A stretch of DNA of 64,000 bases from Rappaport israeli (GTDB lineage: Bacteria > Pseudomonadota > Gammaproteobacteria > Cardiobacteriales > Cardiobacteriaceae), in NCBI RefSeq assembly GCF_001888055.1, contig NZ_LXHZ01000023.1:1-64000 (forward strand), given 5' to 3'. Under the pieces are notes generated by a model that had not been told where the DNA came from, ran no database searches, and was given only the letters and a program-made list of their open reading frames with translations. Below, piece after piece: positions 49,072 through 59,903 of this stretch. Both the position numbers and the translations under genes were made by a program. Numbering within the stretch: position 1 is the first letter of the stretch; the number at the start of each line of letters is the position of its first letter.

Positions 49072-50625
49072 TTACTCGCTAACAATTACATCACCAAATA
49101 ATGGGAAGTTTTTCAAATTAACATTTTCAGGGAAATTACTAATTTTAGATTTATAACCCCAGTCCAAATTCTGCCAATGTAATGGCACAACAATTGCTTC
49201 ATCATATTCAATCTTAGCCACTTGTTTTAAAAGCGCGCTACGCTCTTCTGGATCAAGAGTTGCGTTAGCTTGATTTACCAAAGTATCTAACTGAGCATTA
49301 GAATTGCCATTACAATTATATTGACCCACGCCTGTTTCATTATTGCGTGTCATCGTCAAATATTCACTATAGTTGGCAGAATCACCCGTATCAGAGCTCC
49401 ATCCAATCAATTGAATACCATTTTCACATTTTTCAAATTCATCCCAATATTGCGCTTTAGGCATTGTTGTTAACTGCACATCAATATTGATTTTTGCCAA
49501 CATTGCCGCCACTGCTTGAGCAATTTTTTCATCATTGACATAACGATTATTAGGCGAAATCATCGTTACGCTAAAGCCTTTCTCATACCCTGCTTCTTTC
49601 ATCAATGCCTTAGCTTTTTCTAAGTCATAACGCGGCGCAAGCGATTCATTATGCCCACTATATCCCTCAGGTGAAAGCTGACCAGCAGGCGTTGCAAAAC
49701 CACGCATGATTTTATCCACAATGCCTTTATTATTAATAGCATGCACCACCGCCTCACGCACACGCACATCTTTAAATGGCTCAACCACCTCTTGATTAAG
49801 TTCTAAGAAAATAATGCGGTCGCTAGGAATAGAATAAAGTTCATAGCCTTTTGCATCTTTCACACGGTCTAAATCTGTTGGTGCTACTGGATAAATCCAA
49901 TCCACATCACCTGATAACAATGCAGAAATGCGCGTAGGATTTTCTTTAATTGGGACTAATTTTAAACGCTCAATATTGCCAGAGTCTGCCCAATAATCAT
50001 GATTTTTAACATACACACTCTCCACACCCTGCTGACGAGATTCCAATTTAAACGGGCCTGTACCTGAAACATTCATTGACGCGAAAGTGCCCGTACTCTT
50101 TTCAATAGCAGACTTATCCTTACCGTTATCATCTTTTCCAGTATAGAAATCCTTATCCATCACAAAAAGATACGTCATATTTGCCAGCACCAACGGATAA
50201 GGCTCTTTTGTAATAATATCTACCGTATAATCATCGACCTTCTCAATGCGGTCATAATTAGCCAATAACCCCTTAAAATCAGCTGAGGATAACAAGCGGT
50301 TGTAACTAAACACCACATCCTCTGCCGTCATCTCATTGCCACTATGAAATTTCACCCCTTTACGCAAATGAAAACGCATGGTCTTATCATCAATTTTTTC
50401 CCAACTTTCCGCCAAACGGGGTTGTATCTCCAAATTTGCATCCATAAAAACCAAAGGGTCAAACAGTAAATAACCCATCTGCAAAGTACCCGCTGATAAT
50501 TGCTCCTGTGGATCCATTGACACTGGGTCAGAATCATAAGCAATCGTAATATCTGCTGCATGAGCAATCATTGCTGCCGATGCCGTCATAGCTAAAGCCA
50601 ATATATTTTTTTTAAACATTTTCAC
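49072..50625 (-). CDS. periplasmic oligopeptide/glutathione-binding protein (GsiB/DppA family)
   Basis: A 517-aa protein with signal peptide (LALAMTASAAMIAHA|AD). It has the family-5 binding-protein features: YDSDPVSMDPQEQLS, MYLLFDPLVF-like stretch, LAESWEKIDDKTMRFHLRKGVKFHSGNEMTAEDVVFS and SGTGPFKLES. It captures substrate in the periplasm for the permease pair encoded downstream. GsiB, DppA and OppA relatives cannot be separated with certainty by eye; the fused ATPase favours a Gsi-type system. Intact. Confidence 0.88.
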   Translation of the reverse strand: MKMFKKNILALAMTASAAMIAHAADITIAYDSDPVSMDPQEQLSAGTLQMGYLLFDPLVFMDANLEIQPRLAESWEKIDDKTMRFHLRKGVKFHSGNEMTAEDVVFSYNRLLSSADFKGLLANYDRIEKVDDYTVDIITKEPYPLVLANMTYLFVMDKDFYTGKDDNGKDKSAIEKSTGTFASMNVSGTGPFKLESRQQGVESVYVKNHDYWADSGNIERLKLVPIKENPTRISALLSGDVDWIYPVAPTDLDRVKDAKGYELYSIPSDRIIFLELNQEVVEPFKDVRVREAVVHAINNKGIVDKIMRGFATPAGQLSPEGYSGHNESLAPRYDLEKAKALMKEAGYEKGFSVTMISPNNRYVNDEKIAQAVAAMLAKINIDVQLTTMPKAQYWDEFEKCENGIQLIGWSSDTGDSANYSEYLTMTRNNETGVGQYNCNGNSNAQLDTLVNQANATLDPEERSALLKQVAKIEYDEAIVVPLHWQNLDWGYKSKISNFPENVNLKNFPLFGDVIVSE

Positions 50626-50670
50626 TCCTCATGTTAAATAACTTTGTCAAACACTCTTGCCAGCGTTTTT

Positions 50671-52388
50671 TTACACCCTTACATGCGCCTCATCAAAACG
50701 TGGCATTAAGCGAATTAACTCCTTTGTATAAGCATGTTGAGGATGGTCAAATAATTGATTACTCTCACCAACTTCCACCAACTTGCCATACTTCATCACC
50801 CCAATCTCATCACACATTTGCCGCACCACAGGCAAATCATGGCTAATAAAAAGCATCGTCAATTGCAATTCATCTTGCAAATCTTTTAACAAATTCAAAA
50901 TCTGCGCCTGCACCGACACATCCAAAGCCGAAGTAGGCTCATCACAAATTAGCAAAGTAGGACGCGTCGCCAGCGCTCTAGCAACAGAAATTCGTTGACG
51001 CTGCCCCCTGAAAATTCATGCGGAAACTTATCCCCAGCACCCTTTCCAAGCCCAACATAATTCAACAAATCATCCACCACTTGTCGCACTTGCGCCTCTG
51101 ATTGAGCCAATTGATGAAAACGCATAGGCTCTGCAATAATATCGCGCACCCGCATGCGCGGATTAACCGAAGAATACGGATTTTGAAACACCATCTGCAT
51201 CGCCCTTCGAAAAGACAAGCGCGCCTTATCGCTTTGAATCGCCGTTAAGTCCTTACCTTCAAAAATCACCTGACCGCTATCTGGTGCATAAAGCCCTGTA
51301 ATAATGCGCGCCAAAGTAGATTTCCCCGAACCAGACTCCCCTACCAAACCAAAACTTTTTCCCCTTCTAATACTAAAACTCACCCCATCAACCGCCTGCA
51401 CATACTCACGCTTACTGGCAAAAAAAGAACGATGCGTTAAAAAACGCAACGACACATTCTTTACCGCCAACAACGCCTGATTATCCTGCGCAGTTGCATT
51501 GTCCTCTTTACGCCCCAACCAGTGCGTTTTTAAATCAATCTTTGCCGCCTCATGCGCATGCTCAATATAAGTAACCAACGGAAAACGCTCTAATTTATAC
51601 TGCGAAGGTGGCACAGCTGAAATCAAACTTTTTGTATAATCATGCACTGGCGCACGCAACACCTGTTGCGTCTTCCCAATCTCCACCCGCTCCCCCCGAT
51701 ACATCACCATCACCCTATCGGTTACCGACGCCACCACCCCCATATCATGCGTTACCAACATACACCCAACATTATTTTCAATACACAGCCGACGAATCAA
51801 CTGCAAAATCTGGTCTTGAATCGACACATCTAAAGCCGTTGTTGGTTCATCTGCAATAATAAATTTAGGTTTTGTAGATAAAGCAATCGCAATCACCACT
51901 CGCTGACGCATCCCTCCTGAAAACTGATGCGGATATTGGCGCATACGACGCTCAGCATTTTTAATCCCCACCGCCTCCAAAAGCTCAATCGCTCGCATGC
52001 GAGCCGCACTATAGCCAATTTTCAAATGCGCCAACATCGGTTCAACAATCTGCTCTTCAATCGTAAAAAGCGGATTTAACGATGTCATCGGGTCTTGGAA
52101 AATAAAGCCAATATCCTTACCACAAACCTTGCGCATCTCTTCAGCATTTAGCGTACGCAAATCCTGCCCATCTAGCCACACCTCACCGCCACTCACATAG
52201 CCAGGTGGCGATAATAACTTTGCAATTGCATTACCTACCGTCGACTTCCCCGCGCCAGATTCCCCTACAATCCCTAGAATCTCGCCTGCATGAAGATTAA
52301 AACTCACCTTCTTCACCGCCTGAAAATCCCCATGACGTGAAGGAAAAACAACTTGCAAATCCTTGACTTGTAATAATGCAGCAGACAT
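50671..52388 (-). CDS. double-ATPase subunit of Gsi/Opp-type importer, GsiA-like (frameshift near 51005)
   Basis: Two ABC ATPase domains in one chain. Domain 1: Walker [15 protein letters not shown], signature [12 protein letters not shown], Walker [13 protein letters not shown]. Domain 2: [14 protein letters not shown], then a frame break inside the signature ([15 protein letters not shown], at a G-run) and Walker [12 protein letters not shown] in the second frame. Fused OppD-OppF-like ATPases of about 570 aa are characteristic of GsiA (glutathione import) and YejF. I start at the Met at 52388 ([11 protein letters not shown]). First gene of the importer operon. Confidence 0.82.
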
Positions 52389-52541
52389 TCCCAACCCACC
52401 CCTCAATCAATGATTAATCTTTAACAAAAGCAAAAGCTATAGCCGCTAGATAATCTCAATACCTTATCGATTTCTAACACAAAAGCAAGAAAATTTTACA
52501 ACCCTCTCTTGCTAATAAACATTCCAAAACCCTAGTTAGCG

Positions 52542-53045
52542 CTACAAAATATGCGCCCCATCGTCTAACTCATTACCAAACACATCCTCCCCACCCTCAT
52601 AAGCCCGCAACGTCTGCCCAATCCGCGCCACCAAATTCAACAACCCCGTCAACGCCTGCCCCTGCTTAAGCGCCATCAACGCCTCATCACAATGCGCCTG
52701 CCACAAAGCTTGTGGCGCTTTTCCCCTTATCCCCTCATCTACCACCAACTCCAAACGCCTTTCTAGCAAATTCACATACACCAACACCCCACTACGATTT
52801 TTCGTCTCCCACACCCGCAAACTAGCAAATAGCGCCTCCGCCCGTGCGCGCACCGAACCCTGCCACGCCCAATCCAACGGCAATGTGCGCTCAATAACCA
52901 ACACCACCTCCCCACCATGCCCCAACTCCGCTGCCGCCACAGCCTCCTGCAACGACTGTCTAGTACGCGCATTTAACCACGCAAACCGCCACGGATAGCA
53001 ACACCCATGCCGCACCACTCGCCAACATCTTACCCACATCACCAT
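52542..53045 (-). CDS. TPM-domain protein, second copy
   Basis: A 167-aa protein. From about residue 35 it has a TPM (TLP18.3/Psb32/MOLO-1) domain: ELGHGGEVVLVIERTLPLDW, the RAEALFASLRVWETKNRSGV motif, YVNLLERRLELVVDEGI. The start overlaps the stop of the upstream ygcG-like gene (ATGGTGA), so they are coupled. A LemA gene followed by one or two TPM genes is a widespread arrangement; roles in membrane quality or protease functions are proposed but not settled. Confidence 0.75.
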   Translation of the reverse strand: MVMWVRCWRVVRHGCCYPWRFAWLNARTRQSLQEAVAAAELGHGGEVVLVIERTLPLDWAWQGSVRARAEALFASLRVWETKNRSGVLVYVNLLERRLELVVDEGIRGKAPQALWQAHCDEALMALKQGQALTGLLNLVARIGQTLRAYEGGEDVFGNELDDGAHIL

Positions 53046-53934
53046 GACCCTCCAGCGCCTCCGCCCCCAAATCCGCCACCACCGCCACGATAACCACCGC
53101 CCCCACGACGCCCATTCATTCTCCCACCAAACCCATCCCCATAGCCTGAAGGCAAACGCCCCACCACCACAGCATTACCCCCACTCACAAACGCTGGCAC
53201 CATCACCACCAACATCACCGCCAACCCCAAAACCAGCGCCAACCATAAACTCACCCCCCCCATACCTGACAACACCCCAACCGTCCCCACACCGCCTAAA
53301 ACCCAGCCAAAATCCGCCCTAAAAACTGCGACAACACCGTCGCTATAATCACAGCTGGCACAATCAAAGCCAGCCAATCCCCTGCCACCTCCTGTTGCAC
53401 CTGCGCCTTATCTGCCGCCACCAAGCGCTGTTGAGTCTCATCATCTACCAACAATCGCGTTGCCATCGCCTGCAAACCCAACTCAATCCCGCCAGCATAA
53501 TCCCCCACCTTAAAAGCTGGAGTGATTTGCTCTGTAATAATTCGCTTAACCGACACATCAGGCAGCGCCCCCTCCAACCCATATCCTGTCAACACCTGCA
53601 AATCACGCTCCTCAATCGCCACCAACAGCAACAACCCCTCATCAGACTCACGCCCACCCAACTGCCAACGCTCCGCCAGCGCCAACGCATAATCAAACAC
53701 CCCCAACCCCTGCGTTGAATCCACCACCACAACCGCCGCCTGCATCACCCCTTCACGCGCCCAACGTTGCAACCGCGCCTCTAATTGCGCTTGGCGCATT
53801 GGCTCAATCACTCCCGCCACATCCACCACTGCCGATTGACCAACCGCCACCCTCTCCACAGGCAACGCCCACCCCAAAACCGCCACAACCCACAACCCCC
53901 AAATTCCTACCACGCGCCAAATAATCTTATTCAT
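53039..53934 (-). CDS. YgcG-like TPM-domain protein with Gly-rich tail (frameshift near 53295)
   Basis: It begins with a signal peptide (GIWGLWVVAVLGWALP). The TPM domain has VVDVAGVIEPMRQAQLEARL, ALAERWQLGGRESDEGLLLL, VLTGYGLEGALPD and YAGGIELGLQAM. One membrane helix (LALIVPAVIIATVLSQF) precedes the break near 53295. The shifted frame supplies a second helix (SLWLALVLGLAVMLVVMV) and the typical Gly/Ser tail RGGGGYRGGGGGFGGGGAGG. The lemA gene is next upstream. Confidence 0.78.
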
Positions 53935-53985
53935 CCCAAATAATCGCCCACAACCTATAGAAAAATAATTTTAAAAAACAGCACA

Positions 53986-54576
53986 TTAAAACTGCACACT
54001 TGGCGACGTGGCAAGCGCAGACTCATTCTCTACCTGAAAATTCACCTTCTCCTGCAAACCAAATAACTTCGCCGTCAAATTACTTGGAAACGATCGCACC
54101 TTCACATTGTAATCACGCACCGCCTCAATATAACGATTGCGCGCCACTGCAATGCGATTCTCCGTGCCATCTAACTGCGCCATCAAATTCTCAAAACTCA
54201 CATTCGCCTTTAACTCAGGATAATTCTCCGCCACCACCAACAAACGCGACAACACACCCGACAACTCCCCCTGCGCCTGTTGAAACTGTCGCATCGCCTG
54301 CGCATCTTCCAACAACTCAGAAGACACCGACACCTGCCCCACCCTCGCGCGCGCTTGTGTAAGCGCCTCTAGCACCTGCGCCTCATGCCCAGCATATCCT
54401 TTCACCGTCTCCACCAAATTAGGCACCAAATCCGCACGTCTCTGATATTGATTGACCACCTCCGACCATTTCGCCTTCACTTCCTCATCCAAACGCTGCA
54501 ACTCGTTATAGCCACAGCCAGCCAACATCCCCAACATCATCCCCCACAACATCCATTTCAACCAACGCATAGCCAC
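53986..54576 (-). CDS. LemA family protein
   Basis: A 196-aa lipoprotein-like or membrane-anchored protein (LWGMMLGMLAGCGYNELQRLDE; lipobox Cys at about residue 22). It continues with the LemA helical bundle: VKAKWSEVVNQYQRRADLVP, NLVETVKGYAGHEAQVLEAL, AENYPELKANVSFENLMAQL and TENRIAVARNRYIEAVRDYN. It is the first gene of the lemA-TPM-TPM set and presumably works with the TPM proteins. Intact. Confidence 0.93.
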   Translation of the reverse strand: MAMRWLKWMLWGMMLGMLAGCGYNELQRLDEEVKAKWSEVVNQYQRRADLVPNLVETVKGYAGHEAQVLEALTQARARVGQVSVSSELLEDAQAMRQFQQAQGELSGVLSRLLVVAENYPELKANVSFENLMAQLDGTENRIAVARNRYIEAVRDYNVKVRSFPSNLTAKLFGLQEKVNFQVENESALATSPSVQF

Positions 54577-54591
54577 TCCTTAAAAATAAAA

Positions 54592-55091
54592 TTACTCTAC
54601 AGATAACGGACGATATGCCCGCTTTAAACGCACATACAACTGCCGTCTAACCCTTGCCACCACCACCCCCTCCTCATCTACAATCTCCCCATGCGCCCAA
54701 GGCAAATATTTCTCCCCATTTTGCGTATGAGCGACAATCTCTTGCAAAAAATCCTGCGACACCCTCGCCTCAAAAAACACCTTCCCTCGCGCTGGGCGCA
54801 CATATTCAATCTCTGCCGCCTGATCCCAAATATAGTATTTTTCCCACCCAAGCGCGGCATAAACCAACGACAAATACACAGGGTCAGTCATGGAAAACAA
54901 ACTCCCCCCATATTGCGCCTTATGCATATTTAACGTCCACGGACGACGTTTTAACATCACCTTCATACAACGCAAATCCTCACTCACAAACACCACCTTA
55001 ATACCACTAAAAAAAGCGGCGGCCACAAACTCAACCCCCAGCGCAACCCGCGCGGTGAGCGGAAAAAATAACGTTTAAAAAAATCATTCAC
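54592..55091 (-). CDS. DUF4442 hotdog-fold (thioesterase-like) protein, frameshift at T7 run
   Basis: A GTG at 55091 preceded by TAGGAGG opens VNDFFKRYFFRSPRGLRWGL then SLWPP, the usual DUF4442 start. A T7 run (55009-55015) shifts the frame. The remainder SGIKVVFVSEDLRCMKVMLK, AQYGGSLFSMTDPVYLSLVY, YYIWDQAAEIEYVRPARGKV is the hotdog domain. Joined length about 165 aa. Related proteins are acyl-CoA thioesterase-like; activity not established. It lies 15 bp before lemA and may be co-transcribed. Confidence 0.7.
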
Positions 55092-55125
55092 AGCCTGCCT
55101 CCTAACGATTATACAGACTAAAAAC

Positions 55126-55334
55126 TTATACCCAACAACCTGTGGATAACCTTGTGAATAACTCCTGAGTTTGCCGTAACAAAGGGACTAAACACACCTG
55201 CCAAAATTATCTTCCTTAACACTTGACAAACAAAATCACTATACAAATCAACATATTACATTAACCATTGTTTTTATTGGCGCTTTTAAAAAACTGAGAT
55301 GAATGGCTTGTCATCCTTGTCAAAATGTGCATAA
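55126..55334. promoter_or_regulatory. cluster of DnaA boxes in a non-coding, AT-rich stretch
   Basis: TGTGGATAA (55141-55149), TGTGAATAA (55153-55161) and TGTGCATAA (55326-55334) are perfect reverse complements of TTATNCACA. TTATACCCA (55126-55134) is one mismatch away. The first two are 12 bp apart in the same orientation. An AT-rich stretch lies at 55220-55290. The whole 256-bp gap has no gene. Confidence 0.65.
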
Positions 55335-55347
55335 CTTTATTAGCCAC

Positions 55348-55779
55348 CTAGCTCACATACTTCTCTTTAAGCGTCCAATGCCCTGCCTCATCACACTGCA
55401 ACCACCACAAATCACTGGTATTAAGTGCCAAATAATCTTTCTCTCCTGTTAAATAATAAGACACCACTTGCCCCACCCATGACTGATGCCCGACCACCAA
55501 CAACTGCTCTGCCGTTTGCGCTTCAATAAACGCCAACACCGCATCAATCGCTGTTCCGGGATTAATCTGCGCACAGACCGCGTCAGGTTGTTTATAAAAT
55601 CCTGCCGTTTGTTGCGTGCGCTGAGCTTGCGAACTTATAACCGTTAAATCCAAATTCTGTGCGTGCAACCATTGCGCAGTGCGTTGTGCCTGAGCTTGAC
55701 CATACTCTGTTAATTCACGCTCTAAATCCGTACGCGCATTTCCCGCCTCACCATGACGCCACAATAATAAATGTTTCAT
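55348..55779 (-). CDS. sixA: phosphohistidine phosphatase SixA
   Basis: A 143-aa member of the histidine phosphatase (phosphoglycerate mutase-like) superfamily. The catalytic RHGEA motif is at residues 8-12, [16 protein letters not shown] supplies the second Arg, and [12 protein letters not shown] the second His. The short length and context match SixA, which removes phosphate from His in phosphorelay or PTS proteins. Divergent from clpB. Intact. Confidence 0.88.
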   Translation of the reverse strand: MKHLLLWRHGEAGNARTDLERELTEYGQAQAQRTAQWLHAQNLDLTVISSQAQRTQQTAGFYKQPDAVCAQINPGTAIDAVLAFIEAQTAEQLLVVGHQSWVGQVVSYYLTGEKDYLALNTSDLWWLQCDEAGHWTLKEKYVS

Positions 55780-55851
55780 TTGTCCTCCTTAAGACCAAGC
55801 ACTAAAAAACGGGCATTCAGCATGACCATCTTGTTAAATTTACGCATTAAA

Positions 55852-55879
55852 CTTGATTTTTATGCTCAATACCCAATAT
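55852..55879 (+). promoter_or_regulatory. likely sigma-32 (heat-shock) promoter of clpB
   Basis: CTTGATT, 13 bp, CCCAATAT closely follows the sigma-32 consensus CTTGAAA-N13-15-CCCCATNT. It lies 36 bp upstream of the clpB start codon, the place expected for a heat-shock promoter. Confidence 0.6.
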
Positions 55880-55914
55880 CGGTAATAGTTTTATTTCAAA
55901 AAAGGAAAAGCATT

Positions 55915-58485
55915 ATGCAACAAAAATTCACTCAGCGCCTACAAGACGCTTTAATGAATGCTCAATCGCTTGCCGTTGGGCGCGACCATAACCAAATAGA
56001 GCCCGTTCATATTTTATCGGCTTTACTCGACCAACAAGGCAGCGCAACTGCTAGCATTTTGCGCCAAGCAGGCGCGGATATAGCCCAACTGCGGCAAAAA
56101 CTCACCAGCGCCATTGACGCCTTACCAACCATCACACATGCCAACGGCGAGGTCAGTTTCTCACCAGAGAGCATTCGCCTAATCAACCGCTGCGATAAAC
56201 TTGCTCAACAACATGGCGATCATTACATCTCCTCAGAAATTTTATTGATAGCTGCCATTGAGGGCAAAGACAACCTCAGCACGCTGCTAAGTGATAGCGG
56301 TGTCAACAAAAACAAACTCAATCAAGTGATAGAAGATTTGCGAGGGGGCGAAGCGGTAACCGAAGTTAACGCCGAAGACAAACGCGAAGCGCTTAAAAAA
56401 TACACCATCGACGTTACCGCACGCGCCGAAGCAGGCAAAATCGACCCCGTTATTGGACGAGATGAAGAAATCCGCCGTGCCATGCAAATTCTACAACGCC
56501 GTAGCAAAAACAATCCTGTCTTAATTGGCGAACCAGGTGTAGGGAAAACCGCCATTGTTGAAGGATTAGCACAACGCATTGTAAATAATGAAGTCCCTGA
56601 GAGCCTAAAAGGCAAGCGCCTGCTTTCACTTGATTTAGCCGCCTTATTAGCAGGCACAAAATTCCGTGGCGAATTTGAAGAGCGCCTAAAAGCGGTCTTA
56701 ACTGATATTGAGAAATCTAGCGGACAAATCATTTTATTTATTGATGAAATTCATACCATGGTTGGCGCAGGCAAAGCTGAAGGCTCAATGGATGCAGGTA
56801 ATATGCTCAAACCTGCCCTCGCCCGCGGAGAACTACACTGCATTGGCGCGACCACATTAGAAGAATATCGCCAATATATGGAAAAAGATGCCGCTCTTGA
56901 GCGCCGTTTTCAAAAAGTATTGGTTGATGAGCCCAGTGTTGAAGACACCATCGCCATTTTACGCGGTCTACAAGAGCGCTATGAAGTCCATCATGGCATC
57001 AACATTACAGACCCAGCCTTAGTCGCTGCTGCCGTCTTATCCCATCGCTATATCAGTGGACGCAAACTACCCGACAAAGCCATTGATCTCATTGACGAAG
57101 CTGCGGCACAAATTCGCATGGAGCTTGATTCCAAACCTGAAAGCATGGATCGAATTGACCGTCGTCTTATTCAACTCAAGATGGAACGATTAGCGCTTGA
57201 AAAAGAAAATGACGACGCCTCAAAAAAACGCTTAACCGACCTTGAAACCGATATCAGCGCACTAGAAAAAGAATACGCCGACCTCGAAGAAATATTGCAG
57301 GCAGAAAAAGCCAGCATACAAGGCGCTGCCAGCATTAAAGAGGAAATCGACAAACTGCGTACTGAACTAGAAGCCGCCAAGCGCCAAGGCAATTACGAAC
57401 GCATGAGCGAAATCCAATACGGCAAACTTCCCGCATTGGAAAAACAATTGCAAGAAACCGAAAACGAAGACCAAAGCGCCAACAATCAATTAGTGCGCAA
57501 TAACGTCGGAGAGGAAGAAATTGCCACCATCGTCTCACGATGGACAGGCATTCCTGTAAGTAAAATGATGGAAAGCGAACGCGAAAAATTGCTAGAGCTC
57601 GAAGCAGTGCTCAATCGTCGTGTGATTGGACAACAAACAGCAGTAGAAGCCGTCGCCAACGCCATTCGTCGCAACCGCGCAGGCTTATCCGACCCCAATC
57701 GCCCAATTGGTTCATTCTTATTTTTAGGGCCAACAGGGGTCGGGAAAACCGAACTCTCTCGCACCCTAGCGCAATTTTTATTTGATAGCGACGAAGCGAT
57801 GGTGCGCATTGATATGAGCGAATTTATGGAAAAACATAGTGTCGCCCGTTTAATTGGAGCGCCTCCTGGGTATGTTGGCTATGACCAAGGCGGTTATCTC
57901 ACCGAAGCAGTGCGCCGTAAACCCTACTCCGTTATTTTGTTTGATGAAATCGAAAAAGCACATGCTGATGTCTTTAACATCTTATTGCAAGTGCTCGATG
58001 ATGGCAGACTCACCGATGGACAAGGGCGCACCGTTGACTTTAGAAACAGCGTTATCATCATGACCTCCAACCTAGGCTCTGACCTCATTCAAGCAATGAG
58101 CGAGCAAAGTTATGATGAAATGAAAAGCGCTGTCATGGAAGTTGTTGGCAATCATTTCCGCCCTGAGTTCATCAACCGCATTGATGAAACCGTCGTATTC
58201 CATGCACTGGCTAAAGAACACATGGCAAGCATTGCCAATATTCAATTGCAACGCCTACAAAAACGCTTAAGCGACCGCGATTTAACACTTGAGCTGAGCA
58301 ATGAAGCGCTGAATCATTTAATTGAAATTGGCTACGACCCACTCTTTGGCGCCCGTCCGCTTAAAAGAGCCATCCAAACCCATTTGGAAAACAAGCTTGC
58401 ACAGGCTATTTTGCAAGGGCGCTACAGTAGCGGCAGCACCATCAAAATGGATTATCAACCTGATGAAGGCTTTGTCTTGCAATAG
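55915..58485 (+). CDS. clpB: ATP-dependent disaggregase ClpB
   Basis: 856 aa from the ATG at 55915, chosen for its RBS (AAAGGAAAA) and the conserved [21 protein letters not shown]. coli ClpB is 857 aa. Order: N-domain with two Clp repeats, AAA-1 with Walker [14 protein letters not shown], the coiled-coil middle domain (about residues 410-520), AAA-2 with [13 protein letters not shown], and C-terminal D2-small domain. It resolves protein aggregates with the DnaK system and forms hexamers. A sigma-32-like promoter lies upstream and a good terminator downstream. Intact. Confidence 0.97.
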   Translation: MQQKFTQRLQDALMNAQSLAVGRDHNQIEPVHILSALLDQQGSATASILRQAGADIAQLRQKLTSAIDALPTITHANGEVSFSPESIRLINRCDKLAQQHGDHYISSEILLIAAIEGKDNLSTLLSDSGVNKNKLNQVIEDLRGGEAVTEVNAEDKREALKKYTIDVTARAEAGKIDPVIGRDEEIRRAMQILQRRSKNNPVLIGEPGVGKTAIVEGLAQRIVNNEVPESLKGKRLLSLDLAALLAGTKFRGEFEERLKAVLTDIEKSSGQIILFIDEIHTMVGAGKAEGSMDAGNMLKPALARGELHCIGATTLEEYRQYMEKDAALERRFQKVLVDEPSVEDTIAILRGLQERYEVHHGINITDPALVAAAVLSHRYISGRKLPDKAIDLIDEAAAQIRMELDSKPESMDRIDRRLIQLKMERLALEKENDDASKKRLTDLETDISALEKEYADLEEILQAEKASIQGAASIKEEIDKLRTELEAAKRQGNYERMSEIQYGKLPALEKQLQETENEDQSANNQLVRNNVGEEEIATIVSRWTGIPVSKMMESEREKLLELEAVLNRRVIGQQTAVEAVANAIRRNRAGLSDPNRPIGSFLFLGPTGVGKTELSRTLAQFLFDSDEAMVRIDMSEFMEKHSVARLIGAPPGYVGYDQGGYLTEAVRRKPYSVILFDEIEKAHADVFNILLQVLDDGRLTDGQGRTVDFRNSVIIMTSNLGSDLIQAMSEQSYDEMKSAVMEVVGNHFRPEFINRIDETVVFHALAKEHMASIANIQLQRLQKRLSDRDLTLELSNEALNHLIEIGYDPLFGARPLKRAIQTHLENKLAQAILQGRYSSGSTIKMDYQPDEGFVLQ

Positions 58486-58505
58486 ACTATTGTACAAACG
58501 CTCTC

Positions 58506-58529
58506 AAGCCCATTGTTCACAATGGGCTT
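58506..58529 (+). terminator. intrinsic terminator of clpB
   Basis: AAGCCCATTG and CAATGGGCTT form a perfect 10-bp stem with a 4-nt loop, followed by TTTCT. It lies 20 bp after the clpB stop. Confidence 0.85.
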
Positions 58530-58589
58530 TTTCTAAAAATTTCCATCTCATCATAAAATCCATAACAATCTTAAGCAAAACCCTAAAAA

Positions 58590-59253
58590 CCATACCCAAG
58601 AAAATTGATAAAACAACCAAAACTATTGAGCAAGATAAAGAAGGCAATACAACAGGTTTTGAATACGAGCTTGTTCAGAAAATTGCGGAGCTTGAAGGAT
58701 TTGAGCTTGAGCTCGTTCCTGTAGTTTTTCCTCAAGTATTTGACCAGCTCAAAAGAAAAGAAGTAGATTTTATTGGCTGGGTTTTTAAAACTGAAGAACG
58801 CGTCAATCAGAACCAATATGCTTTCACAGAACCACATAATATAGAAAAACTCGTGTTATTAGCTAGTAATGAACATGAAAAATTTGATGATGACCCCTTA
58901 ACAAGTAATATTAAAATTTCTACCCTTAATTTCTCGCCCTTAGAAGATATTCTAAACTCATTACATGATGAACGTAGCAATGTTACCGTTCTCCCTGTCC
59001 AAAATCTCTTTTTACACGTAAGGCTGATTTAGCACTACTTACAGAGTCTTCGGCTAATTATTTTGTAGAAAATTATCCAGAATATCAATATAAAACTTAC
59101 AAACTACCTGCTGATTATACACAAGAAATACCTGTGTCTTTTATGTTATTAAAGGATAATACTCAGTTATTAAATCGCCTGAACTCAGGATTAGAGAAAA
59201 CCAAAAGAGACGGTACTTTCCAAGAGTTGCAATGTAAGTATAAATTGCTATAA
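58590..59253 (+). pseudogene. second SBP_bac_3-type binding-protein relic
   Basis: Lacks the signal peptide and the first strand of the domain. The frame resumes with EGNTTGFEYELVQKIAELEG, VVFPQVFDQLKRKEVDFIGW, TEERVNQNQYAF and continues to a break near 59015. Shifted, it gives ADLALLTESSANYFVENYPE, QLLNRLNSGLEKTKRDGTFQ and a stop at 59251. This is the same family as the relic at 44028-44774 and may be a paralogue. It lies just after the clpB terminator. Confidence 0.65.
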
Positions 59254-59281
59254 ATAGATAACAATATATTTTCTTTAAAAG

Positions 59282-59315
59282 AATAGCCCCCAATGTAAGA
59301 GCATTGGGGGCTATT
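59282..59315. terminator. strong bidirectional terminator
   Basis: AATAGCCCCCAATG and CATTGGGGGCTATT form a perfect 14-bp stem with a 6-nt loop, with T-rich flanks on both strands. It separates the binding-protein relic from the leftward ankyrin gene. Confidence 0.9.
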
Positions 59316-59381
59316 TCATATTCAGCCAAATCATTATTTTTAATCTATACAAAATAATGATTTGTAGGGAGAATATTTGTT

Positions 59382-59903
59382 TTATAAACCTGCTATTTTG
59401 GCGCGCATTTTTTGCCAATTTTCAGCTTGATTAGGTACACGCGCTATCAACAAATCCAAAAATTGTAGTGAATTCAGTCCATTTAATGTTTCTTTAGGGC
59501 TATCTATTTCTAACCAAGGATTAGCGCCTTGCTCTAATAAATAATCCATCAAAGCTAAATTTTTATGCAAAATCGCGGTATTAAGCGGCGTTAAACCCAT
59601 TAAATCCGCTTGATGAATATCACATCCTCGCGCAAGTGTTGCCTCTAAAGCTTGCACCACCTTCTCATGCGCCACAACATCAAGCCCATCAACAGATACA
59701 AGTAATGGCATCACAGGTAGCACCTTATCCCCATCAATGACAAAACACTGTTGCTCATCGGCATATTGCAAATCCAACATTAAGGCGAGCGCCTGCTGAG
59801 GCGCGGTATTTTCATCAATCTCTTGTGCTTTAACTTCCAACAAACCAAGCGCCATAAAAATGGCGCTTAGAATGGCGGTTTTTAACCGTTGTTGATGTTT
59901 CAT
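59382..59903 (-). CDS. exported ankyrin-repeat protein
   Basis: A 173-aa protein with a signal peptide (LKTAILSAIFMALGLLEVKA). A cysteine pair (QCFVID and RGCDIHQ) could form a disulphide. About two ankyrin repeats follow, best seen in GCDIHQADLMGLTPLNTAIL and NLALMDYLLEQGANPW. Probably periplasmic; function unknown. It begins one base after the stop of pyk in the same direction, so the two are likely co-transcribed. Confidence 0.75.
   Translation of the reverse strand: MKHQQRLKTAILSAIFMALGLLEVKAQEIDENTAPQQALALMLDLQYADEQQCFVIDGDKVLPVMPLLVSVDGLDVVAHEKVVQALEATLARGCDIHQADLMGLTPLNTAILHKNLALMDYLLEQGANPWLEIDSPKETLNGLNSLQFLDLLIARVPNQAENWQKMRAKIAGL

Noticed and set aside
53044-55001. Long plus-strand open frames rich in Pro, His and Thr opposite lemA and the TPM genes
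   Set aside because: They are antisense shadows caused by the strong C excess of the plus strand; the minus-strand frames match known families.
55126-55334. The chromosomal origin oriC
   Set aside because: DnaA boxes are present but sampled plus-strand C excess does not change sign here and dnaA, dnaN, gidA or rpmH are not nearby.
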